DNA from: Bulleidia sp. zg-1006
Lineage (GTDB): Bacteria; Bacillota_I; Bacilli_A; Erysipelotrichales; Erysipelotrichaceae
Reading direction: 5' to 3'
DNA length: 64,000 nucleotides
Assembly (NCBI RefSeq): GCF_016812035.1
Contig: NZ_CP069178.1
Coordinates: 1,481,034 to 1,545,033, forward strand
Shown here: piece after piece, positions 17,839 through 24,834 of the stretch
Position numbering within the stretch: position 1 is the stretch's first letter
Layout: every line of letters begins with the position of its first letter
Notes under the pieces: generated by a model
Seen by the model: only the letters and a program-made list of their open reading frames with translations
Databases searched by the model: none
What the model was told of the DNA's origin: nothing
Program-made: the position numbers and the translations under genes

Positions 17839-19317
17839 CTATTTTAATAAATGTTTAATTATTTTTGCTATATAGTCATTATTAAACCAAAAGCACTGAT
17901 GAGTCATCTTATCTCCATTAGGTAGAGTATCCATATCTCTATCACCACCATTGCCATATTTACGCCCTTTTATTAAATATGCACTTTTTGAAGAGTGTGG
18001 TCTTAAATGAAAAATCGTTGTTTCACTTTTATTTGGTAAATCATTATAAGCAACTTCTTTGCCAGACTTATCCTTTTTTATTTCAAAATTGACTCCTGTT
18101 AAAAACTTGTTTTTATAACTTTCCCATTCACTTTTGCCAATAGTTTCTAGTTCATCAATTGGCATATTCCAAAATCTTGCACCTTTTAATATATATTCTC
18201 CATTACCACTATCTTGAAATACAACAAATAAAAACCTTGTTGTTTCAAAAAAATCATATTCTAATGAATCGTAAAAATCTTGATTTATAAAATCTTTAAT
18301 TTTAATTTTGGGAAATGACATACTTTCTTTTGGTTTTCTATTTTTTTGAGCTCTTACTGTTTTGATAACAATATTAGCTTTTTCAAATTCTTCCGCATTC
18401 TCTGTATTTACACCTAACATTCTATATACAAGAGTTCTGTTTATCTGTTTTGAATTTGTTGTAAAATTAATATCAAATTGTTTATATAATTCTTTTTCGG
18501 TTTTACCAACAAACTTATTTATTTTTTCTATTACTTTTTCGTCAAAGTTATTTCCTAATAGTTCGTCCTTATCAAAAATAGAATCATAATTCATCAATCC
18601 AGTATTAACATAATTGTTTAAAATATATGTCATATAAGACTGTTTCAAAGAAAATGCTCTTCTTTTTGCAAGTATATTTCTATTATAAAATTGTGGTTGC
18701 AAACTTTTACTTGCAGTCGTCCCTTTTGTACAAGCACCTAAATATTTTGTATCCCCTTCAGATATTTTATGAGCATTTCCACTTATAACTTTCTCCACAA
18801 TTGTTTTATAATCTTCAAGAATTATTTCTAAATCTTTAGAACATATTTCGCTATAAATATCATATAAATTTACATAATCTATACTGTGATTCGTTCTAGG
18901 TTCAGTTTTAATTCTATGATACCAAATCATTAGAATAAGCTTTATTTTATTTTCCAAATGTGAGCCTTTAAACTCGATATCAATGGGTTTATCATTTGGT
19001 ATCATTGTGATAACAAGTCGTTCACCTGCTTTTATACCTTTAGTTGTTTTTTCATATGGTGTAGCTTTAAGTTCCATACCAACCTTATAAAAATCGGGGG
19101 TCGAATCACTGTTAGGTTTATATAAATAATAATGTTCCTCTAATAAATTTCCTAAATTTCCTTTACTTCTAGGATTATTATAATACTCAATTTTTTCATC
19201 TAATAATACATCAGAAAATACTTTACTTAATACATCAGCAAAACTTAACCCAATAAGTTCATTAGAATATCTAAAAATATCTTTTATACTGGAATCATCA
19301 TATGGTAAATTTTTCAT
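17839..19317 (-). CDS. Sau3AI/MutH-family type II restriction endonuclease
   Basis: The protein of about 492 residues has the Sau3AI layout of an N-terminal MutH-like nuclease domain followed by a related C-terminal DNA-binding copy. The active site is seen in TPDFYKVGMELKAT (the D...ExK motif, near residue 80), preceded by GNLGNLLEEHYY. The C-terminal block HLRPHSSKSAYLIKGRKYGN is characteristic. Sau3AI cuts GATC; the same target is inferred here but specificity within the family varies. I prefer the ATG at 19317, where GAGG lies seven bases upstream, over 19329, whose codons contain that site. It overlaps the controller gene by about 20 bases. No damage is visible. Confidence 0.9.
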   Translation of the reverse strand: MKNLPYDDSSIKDIFRYSNELIGLSFADVLSKVFSDVLLDEKIEYYNNPRSKGNLGNLLEEHYYLYKPNSDSTPDFYKVGMELKATPYEKTTKGIKAGERLVITMIPNDKPIDIEFKGSHLENKIKLILMIWYHRIKTEPRTNHSIDYVNLYDIYSEICSKDLEIILEDYKTIVEKVISGNAHKISEGDTKYLGACTKGTTASKSLQPQFYNRNILAKRRAFSLKQSYMTYILNNYVNTGLMNYDSIFDKDELLGNNFDEKVIEKINKFVGKTEKELYKQFDINFTTNSKQINRTLVYRMLGVNTENAEEFEKANIVIKTVRAQKNRKPKESMSFPKIKIKDFINQDFYDSLEYDFFETTRFLFVVFQDSGNGEYILKGARFWNMPIDELETIGKSEWESYKNKFLTGVNFEIKKDKSGKEVAYNDLPNKSETTIFHLRPHSSKSAYLIKGRKYGNGGDRDMDTLPNGDKMTHQCFWFNNDYIAKIIKHLLK

Positions 19318-19525
19318 ATTTTTCCTCATTTATAACACATAGTACATCTTCAACTTTACAATCTAAAGCCAAGCAAATCTTTGCAATATTCTTTAAAGAT
19401 ATATACTCATTCTTACCCATATTTGCTATGCAATTTGATGTTAAACTTGCTTTTTCTAATAAATCTTTTTTCTTCATATTTCTTGATTTCAAAAGATTCC
19501 ATAACGGCTCATACGATATGTTCAT
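19298..19525 (-). CDS. XRE-family controller of the Sau3AI-like cassette
   Basis: A small helix-turn-helix protein of 75 residues: it starts MNISYEPLWNLLKSRNMKKK, followed by DLLEKASLTSNCIANM as the helix-turn-helix and KICLALDCKVEDVL at the end of the fold. It is the first gene of the operon. Its promoter carries a perfect palindrome over the -35 element, so it probably represses its own operon and delays endonuclease expression. The ATG at 19525 has GAGAGGA upstream; a frame reaching 19591 would overlap the promoter. It is clearly homologous to the controller at 35732-35944 (shared SYxPLWxxL, MKKKDL, CxANMGxNxY). Confidence 0.9.
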   Translation of the reverse strand: MNISYEPLWNLLKSRNMKKKDLLEKASLTSNCIANMGKNEYISLKNIAKICLALDCKVEDVLCVINEEKYEKFTI

Positions 19526-19556
19526 ACTATCCTCTCTTACCTTTTTATCTTGCTTA

Positions 19557-19588
19557 ATTATAACAAAAACTTGAGTTTTCTCAAGTTT
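19557..19588 (-). promoter_or_regulatory. Promoter and palindromic operator of the Sau3AI-like cassette
   Basis: On the minus strand TTGAGA (19579-19584) and TATAAT (19557-19562) are 16 bases apart. The palindrome AAACTTGAG-AAAA-CTCAAGTTT (19567-19588, 9-bp arms) covers the -35 box and part of the spacer. This is the expected site for the XRE controller. The second cassette has a palindrome with the same ACTTG half-site core. Confidence 0.75.
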
Positions 19589-19597
19589 CATTATCGG

Positions 19598-19852
19598 TTA
19601 TATTAACATTTCATCGAACATATCATTCAAAAGATTACAAGGACTATTTAAGTATTCGTTATATACTATATCTTTTACAATAACTGTTCCAATATTTCCT
19701 ATATTGACTTGTTCCATCATTAATGTAAAACCGGGTCTATCAAATCTTGTTCCACTTGTACCATCATCTGTAAAGTGAATGATATTATCTTAATCATTTT
19801 TAATTGCATATTCTTCAAGTATTTTCTTTTGGTTAGAAATACTATGTCCATA
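19598..19852 (-). pseudogene. Serine site-specific recombinase, N-terminal fragment with a stop codon
   Basis: The frame starts directly after, and in phase with, the TAG of the glutaredoxin-like gene. It reads YGHSISNQKKILEEYAIKND, a TAA (19790-19792), then DNIIHFTDDGTSGTRFDRPG and VNIGNIGTVIVKDI, the conserved resolvase-domain pattern of large serine recombinases. After KDI the similarity ends and an unrelated 22-residue tail (ending LLNDMFDEMLI) runs to the stop, implying a deletion. The N-terminal catalytic Ser region is also missing. With the two relaxase fragments it frames the restriction cassette as cargo of a decayed integrative element. Confidence 0.75.
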
Positions 19853-20167
19853 CTAACAACCCTTATGGTCCAAAGAACAAGATTCACTCCTATGACTCCA
19901 AATGACTTCTTTTCCCATTTCTTGTAAGTAAGCTTCCCAATCAGTAAAAACAGTTCCATCTTCTCTCACCAAAGCCGGTAAGCCAATATCATGAATAGCT
20001 TTTAAATGATCAAAGACGGCTTCTTTATCTCTTAAAATCAAAAATTCTTTTAGGGTTTTCAAAGAAGTGTTAATATCCAAAAATTCATATTTCACACCAT
20101 AGTAATCAAAGTTTTCTTTACACGCCACACAATCCGAACACATTTCACTACCATAAATTTTAAACAT
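19853..20167 (-). CDS. Glutaredoxin-related thiol protein, 104 aa
   Basis: The protein starts MFKIYGSEMCSDCVACKENF, a thioredoxin fold with a CxxC-type pair at the N-terminal end of helix 1, followed by YEFLDI, a LPALVREDGTVF strand holding the cis-Pro, and a Cys-rich end CSLDHKGC typical of glutaredoxin-related proteins in Firmicutes. It probably handles thiol-disulfide exchange with an unknown partner. AGGGGG lies five bases before the ATG at 20167; an upstream in-frame ATG at 20197 lacks a site. Recombinase debris begins immediately after its stop codon, so a mobile element appears to have inserted right at the 3' end. Confidence 0.85.
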   Translation of the reverse strand: MFKIYGSEMCSDCVACKENFDYYGVKYEFLDINTSLKTLKEFLILRDKEAVFDHLKAIHDIGLPALVREDGTVFTDWEAYLQEMGKEVIWSHRSESCSLDHKGC

Positions 20168-20289
20168 GATTCCCCCTATCAGCATTGACCAACACATTAT
20201 AAATCAATTTATACCAAAATAGAGAGGGCAAAACAAGCAAGAGAATTAGAATTGATTAGAAAATAACAATATTTTTGTTAATATCCTGT

Positions 20290-20397
20290 ATCTTGTCTTT
20301 AACACTTTCAAGAGAGTAAAAAGTCGCAGAAGTCCTTTATTTAAAGGCTTTTAATGACTTTTTATTTTTGTGGCTGATAGGCGTATATTATTTGCTT
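20290..20397 (+). repeat. 108-bp direct repeat, left copy
   Basis: This matches 24593-24700 in the same orientation with about six differences over 108 bases. Inside, CCTTTATTTAAAGG and the outer AAAAAGTC/GACTTTTT pair into a long hairpin followed by TTTTTATTT, so each copy could terminate transcription in both directions. The pair brackets the IS3 relic, the maturase and the ABC genes. Confidence 0.85.
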
Positions 20398-20423
20398 TCT
20401 TTATTTCTCCTAAAACATAAATA

Positions 20424-20586
20424 TTATGCTTTATACCCCTCAGTAGCCTCTTTTATCATCCTATCATACCAGTCTGTCGTCTCTAATGGCATTTCATGAT
20501 ACTTATCAAACACTTCATACAAATACTTATCCTTAACTTTGTTTTCTATTATCTTCTTAAGAGAATCTGTATTGCAATACAGTCAA
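20424..20586 (-). pseudogene. Unidentified C-terminal gene fragment
   Basis: A minus-strand frame of about 53 codons without a start codon ends in TAA at 20424. It encodes a charged, protein-like tail including KVKDKYLYEVFDKYHEMPLE and WYDRMIKEATEGYKA. I do not recognise the family. It is probably the surviving 3' end of a gene cut by the IS3 element immediately upstream. Confidence 0.4.
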
Positions 20587-21033
20587 TATAGTAGGCACAA
20601 ATTTATAGAAAATAATTCAGCTTTATACTCATTGGGTGTCATATAACCGATTACACCAGAATGAAAAATCAATCCATATTGAATATTTCGTTTACTATAT
20701 GCTTTATGAAATGCAGTCATGGTTAAATTTACATCATGTTTTGATGATATATGCCCGCCGATGATTTTCCTTGAAAACAGATCCCATGGCAATACAAAGA
20801 TAGCACCATTTGCCAGATACCTTAATATGGTGATGTCTTATAGGTTTGTCTGTAGACAATTTAGGTAAATCCATGGAACGCATCAGTCGATACACTCTTC
20901 CAACACTGATGTTTATTGCACTTAAGGAAATACTGTACTCACGGCTGAGCTGTGATTGAGATTTGCCATTTTGATGAAGGGATACGATGGACTTTTAAAG
21001 TCCTCATCATAACGATTGTTAGGCATGAAATAC
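20583..21033 (-). mobile_element. IS3-family insertion sequence relic with internal deletions
   Basis: Pieces of both IS3 reading frames survive on the minus strand. At 21020-20930 there is an OrfA N-terminus (MPNNRYDEDFK, then in a shifted frame SIVSLHQNGKSQSQLSREYS). At 20900-20790 there is an OrfB part (RVYRLMRSMDLPKLSTDKP, then IKVSGKWCYLCIAM). At 20792-20583 there is LFSRKIIGGHISSKHDVNLT, then KAYSKRNIQYGLIFHSG joined directly to IGYMTPNEYKAEL. The DDE region between the last two blocks is deleted, so it cannot transpose. AAGGAG precedes the OrfA ATG. Confidence 0.85.
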
Positions 21034-21115
21034 TCCTTTCTTTTTGTCTACTTTATTAGTATAGATTCAATTATCCCTGAACATTCATAATCTAAATGAA
21101 ATCAAACAAAGTATA

Positions 21116-21144
21116 TTGAAAATGTTTTTTATATCTGTTATTCT
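21116..21144 (+). promoter_or_regulatory. Likely promoter of the radical SAM-ABC operon
   Basis: TTGAAA (21116-21121) and TATTCT (21139-21144) are separated by exactly 17 bases. The operon start codon follows 45 bases later. Confidence 0.5.
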
Positions 21145-21188
21145 GAAACAAATAAATTAATTTCTTTGAAATTATGAGGGGCGTAGAT

Positions 21189-22385
21189 ATGAACACTATT
21201 AAAAAAAGAAGAAATATTAACTTTTTTAAAAGATAACTTAGTAATTTTCGATGAGAGTATAGATGAAAAGAAGATATCTAAATATGTTATAAACAAATCC
21301 AAATATAGCAGAAATCAGCTGTTAATTACAGATGCATCAAGCTATAAATGTAATCTTCGATGTGTTTATTGCATGCAACAAAATACTTTTAAAGATGTAA
21401 AGGAAATAAGTGTTAAAGAAAGAGTAGATATTTGGCAAAATCTAATAGAAGCAAGTGGTCTTCAAAGTGCTACAATTGTTTTATTTGGAGGCGAACCTTT
21501 CTTAAACTTGAATTATGTTAATAATTTATTAACAGAAGCAACAAATAGGAATTTGCCGATTGATTACTATAGTGCAGTTACTAACGGGGTTAATTTAGAT
21601 GCAAATTCTATTGAACTATTGACTAAGTTTCCATTTTCTAAATACAGATAACACTAGATGGAACTGAAAGAATACATGATACCAGAAGATACCTGAAAAA
21701 CAAAGTAGGAAGTTTTAAAACAATAATTGCAAATTTGCATACTATTTTTAATCATACAAAAATTAACATAATTATTAATAGCGTTTTAGATAAAGGAAAT
21801 TTAAATGATTATATAGAGATGATTACATTCCTTTTAGAGGAATTCCCATCTGAGATAAAGACAGGAAGAATGATATTTAATGTCGGAAGAGAATGCCACC
21901 CGGTATTTAAATCGAAATATACAAATGAAAATATCTTGGAGGAAAAAGAGTATGCTAAGGTGGTTTATGATGCGATAGATTTTTTAATTGAAAATAACTG
22001 TGAAATCAACCAATTAAAGCCATCACCTATATGTATGCGATTATCTGAAAATGATATTATGGTTTCACCTGATGGTAGCTTATACAAATGTATATCAGGA
22101 TTAGGCATGGATAAGTTTAAATTAATAAGCAAAGATGATTTTTTGGAAAAGCCGTATATGTATACCTTAATGCAAAGCCAATGGTGTGAAAAGGATGTGG
22201 ATATGGAATGTGAAAATTGTCCGTATTTATTTTTATGCAATGGGGGTTGTTCCTATAATGCTTTTATCCAAGGCACCAAAAAGGAATGCAATAAAGAGTA
22301 TTTGAGCGCCTCTATCGATAGATTAATTTTAGCAATGGGAAACTATTTGGAAAGAAAAGGGGAACTTGTCGAATGGAATATGTAA
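21189..22385 (+). pseudogene. Radical SAM/SPASM peptide maturase, disrupted by two frameshifts
   Basis: Three frames together encode one protein of about 400 residues. It starts MNTIKK at 21189 after AGGGGCG; an A7 tract at 21201-21207 shifts the frame (six A would restore it). The frame then carries the radical SAM motif SYKCNLRCVYCMQ (CxxxCxxC), FGGEPFLN and NYVNNLL. A second shift near 21640-21644 separates FPFSK from QITLDGTERIHDTRRYL. The end has the SPASM cluster CENCPYLFLCNGGCSYNAF. Such enzymes install thioether or other links in ribosomal peptides. The stop overlaps the ABC ATPase start by 13 bases, so they form one operon. No precursor gene was identified. It may be non-functional, or the shifts may be sequencing errors. 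Confidence 0.85.
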
Positions 22386-23014
22386 AGTTAGAACGTTGTT
22401 CCAAGAGGTTTGATAATCAGCCGGTTTTAAAAGAAATTTCCTATTCTTTTTTTACAGGTGGATATTGCATTAGTGGAGAGAATGGTAGTGGGAAAAGCAC
22501 ACTATTAAAAATGATGATGGGCTTAATCTTACCGGATACGGGACAGGTAACTGTCATCACAGAAAAGAGTGATCATTTAAGTACTACGGTCAAATCTCAA
22601 ATCGGGTATATGTTTGCAAGTGAGAGGACACTATACTATAAATTGACCGCAAGAGAAAATTTAGAAATGATGGGCTCTATCTATGGTATGAAAGCTGAGA
22701 AATTAAAAGAAAGAGTCGGTGAAGTTTTAAAATTAGTAGAATTAGAAGATAATAAAAAATATATTGAAACGTATTCTACAGGTATGAAAAAGAGATTAAT
22801 GTTGGCCAGAGCTATCTTACATAATCCCAAAGTTTTATTCCTGGATGAACCCTATAGTGGTTTAGATGAAAGCGGTTGTCAGTTATTGACGCAAATATTA
22901 GAAAATGAAGTAAATAATGGTAAATGTGTGATTGTTGTCAGTCATCAATTGGGATATATTCCAAGCCATTGGAAGCAGTTGTCAATAAAAGAAGGAGAGT
23001 TATGTTCTGGCTAG
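22373..23014 (+). CDS. ABC transporter ATP-binding protein (peptide-export-type operon)
   Basis: A 213-residue ATPase with GENGSGKSTLLKMMMGL (Walker A, near residue 36), YSTGMKKRLMLARAIL (signature), KVLFLDEPYSGLDE (Walker B) and VVSHQ (H-loop). It is short, of the CcmA/DrrA type that works with ABC-2 permeases. It overlaps the maturase end and the first permease start (23002), so the operon is tightly coupled. By context it should power export of, or immunity to, the product of the radical SAM enzyme. All ATPase motifs are intact even though the maturase frame is broken. Confidence 0.9.
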   Translation: MEYVKLERCSKRFDNQPVLKEISYSFFTGGYCISGENGSGKSTLLKMMMGLILPDTGQVTVITEKSDHLSTTVKSQIGYMFASERTLYYKLTARENLEMMGSIYGMKAEKLKERVGEVLKLVELEDNKKYIETYSTGMKKRLMLARAILHNPKVLFLDEPYSGLDESGCQLLTQILENEVNNGKCVIVVSHQLGYIPSHWKQLSIKEGELCSG

Positions 23015-23733
23015 TCAAGAAGGAATATTTATATGACTTTCGCTATAAGATGAGAAGTTTAAATTTAATTTTTAATCCATTCTTTATGATGGCACCGTAT
23101 GTTTTATTAGCTCAAAACTACGGAGCGGCCACAAGGGTATTAGGAAGTATGCTCCTATGGTCGTGGTTAGTGCAGCTAATCTATGGTATTTCTTATGGCA
23201 TTGAGTCTTTAAAGATTGAGGGAGTACTAGGTATGATCTTGATGTCACCCATGCACTTTATCACCTATCAGTTTTTCTACTATATTTATTTAGTTCTTCG
23301 TCAATTATTGGTAACAGGAATAACCTTAGTGCTCACATGGCTGTTTCTTGGAATAACAGTTGATAATATAGTAAAGTTTTTAATTACTTTAATAATCGGT
23401 AGCGTAGGATTGTTTTGTTTTACGGTGGGATATTCTTCTTTTGTTTTAAAGTTTAAAAAGATGCAGGGCATAAATACAACTTTACAAAATGTCTTTGGAT
23501 TTTTATCTGGGTATACGATTCCCATCACAAAGTTTCCTATTGCACTCCGATTTGTTTCCTATCTCATTCCATTAACATATGCCATTCATGTGATGGATAT
23601 AGAGTATATGGCTAGTCCAATTTTGATTGGTTTATTTGTGTTAGTAAGTCTGGTATGGCTAATCATTGGAATTCTTTTTGTCAATAAGAATTTAAATGGC
23701 ATGAAAATGAGAGGGGACTTTGAACAATGGTGA
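23002..23733 (+). CDS. ABC-2 type permease, first subunit
   Basis: A 244-residue membrane protein starting MFWLVKKEYLYDFRYKMRSL with about six helices, as in ABC-2 exporters. The ATG at 23002 is used because GGAGAG lies just before it; a longer frame back to 22924 would run deep into the ATPase gene. It ends with TGA overlapping the next start (ATG at 23727). It pairs with the second permease to form a heteromeric channel for the ATPase. The substrate is unknown; a modified peptide is likely from context. Confidence 0.82.
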   Translation: MFWLVKKEYLYDFRYKMRSLNLIFNPFFMMAPYVLLAQNYGAATRVLGSMLLWSWLVQLIYGISYGIESLKIEGVLGMILMSPMHFITYQFFYYIYLVLRQLLVTGITLVLTWLFLGITVDNIVKFLITLIIGSVGLFCFTVGYSSFVLKFKKMQGINTTLQNVFGFLSGYTIPITKFPIALRFVSYLIPLTYAIHVMDIEYMASPILIGLFVLVSLVWLIIGILFVNKNLNGMKMRGDFEQW

Positions 23734-24521
23734 AAATATGGGCTATTGTAAAAGCGAACTTCTTGACACAATGGCGGTATCAAGTGAATTTTTGGCTTCA
23801 AACTTTATCTATCTTCGTGATTATCTTTCCTTCTTTAACATTAACTTTCAATGACAATAAAGCTATTTGGGGCTTTTCTTCCGGCATACAGTATTCTTTT
23901 TATTTATTAGTCGCTTTGAGTATTTGGAGTTTTGTGGAGTGCCTTTGGTCGTTTACATTCCAATTAAGGAGTGAAATGAAACAAGGTATCTATGATGAAA
24001 ATCAATTGCTGCCGATAAGTATGAATAAGCGAATGATTATATGGTCAATTGATGGTATTGTAAGTGCCATTGTGTCTTTTCTTCCGTTATTTATGCTTAG
24101 TATTTTATATAGTTTTATTAAAATTAGTTTGCTGGATTTCTTGGCTAGTGTATTGATTATCTTAATTTCTGTCTTTTCAGGTTATTCATTAGGGGTGATA
24201 TTGATGGGACTAATGTTAGTTTGGAAAGAATGTGATCAATTTGTTTCTTTTATTGGGAATATAGCTCCATTTATTTGTGGCATGTTAGTACCTTTGGTGA
24301 ATATGCCCATTGGATTACGCTTGGCAGGACTTTGGATGCCTTTTACTTGGGGCTTAGATAGTATTCGCTGTTTACTATTTGGGTACGAAACTTTATTACC
24401 TATTCCTTACGAAATGGGAATATTGTTTGTTTTGACAGGTATGTACTATATTGTTTCTAAATTAATATTTGTTAAATTAAACCGTTTATCAAAAAAGAAG
24501 GGTGGAATCATTGGGTATTAG
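23727..24521 (+). CDS. ABC-2 type permease, second subunit
   Basis: The 264-residue protein starts MVKIWAIVKANFLTQWRYQV, a cytoplasmic N-terminus followed by about six helices. The middle ECDQFVSFIGNIAPFICGML and LWMPFTWGLDSIRCLLFG regions resemble DrrB-like permeases. It overlaps the previous permease by seven bases. The operon ends here; one copy of the 108-bp repeat, which contains a terminator-like hairpin, begins 72 bases downstream. Confidence 0.82.
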   Translation: MVKIWAIVKANFLTQWRYQVNFWLQTLSIFVIIFPSLTLTFNDNKAIWGFSSGIQYSFYLLVALSIWSFVECLWSFTFQLRSEMKQGIYDENQLLPISMNKRMIIWSIDGIVSAIVSFLPLFMLSILYSFIKISLLDFLASVLIILISVFSGYSLGVILMGLMLVWKECDQFVSFIGNIAPFICGMLVPLVNMPIGLRLAGLWMPFTWGLDSIRCLLFGYETLLPIPYEMGILFVLTGMYYIVSKLIFVKLNRLSKKKGGIIGY

Positions 24522-24592
24522 CAACTTTTCTATTTTAAATCATCGTTTTCTTAGCGACACATAATGGTGATGAAAATGTTACAATAAATAAA

Positions 24593-24700
24593 ATCTTGTC
24601 TTTAACACTTTCAAGAGAGTAAAAGGTCGCAGAAGTCCTTTATTTAAAGGGTTTCAGTGACTTTTTATTTTTGTAGCTGATAGGCGTACATTATTTGCTT
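24593..24700 (+). repeat. 108-bp direct repeat, right copy
   Basis: This copy lies between the second permease gene and addB. It differs from the left copy at about six positions, and the paired arms of the central hairpin are largely preserved. It may serve as terminator of the ABC operon; duplication with the distant left copy suggests that the module entered between, or was flanked by, these sequences. Confidence 0.85.
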
Positions 24701-24822
24701 GGCACATTGTCAATTCACCTCAAAAAACAAAAATCATCATTATAATACTCTTCGTGTATTGATATAAATCTGCTCACATGTTTAACCACCTTTATCTAGT
24801 GAAACCCTATCCTTAAAAATGG

Positions 24823-24834
24823 TAAAATAAAATC
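24823..24834 (+). promoter_or_regulatory. -10-like element immediately before addB
   Basis: TAAAAT (24823-24828) is followed by six bases and then the ATG, with no Shine-Dalgarno. A transcript starting about seven bases after the -10 would begin at or near the start codon. Confidence 0.45.

Noticed and set aside
21034..21189. Short frames upstream of the radical SAM gene as RiPP precursor candidates
   Set aside because: The longest have about 20 codons (for example MKYSFLFVYFISIDS), overlap the IS3 end or lack a ribosome site, and contain no Cys-rich core, so none is supported as a precursor.
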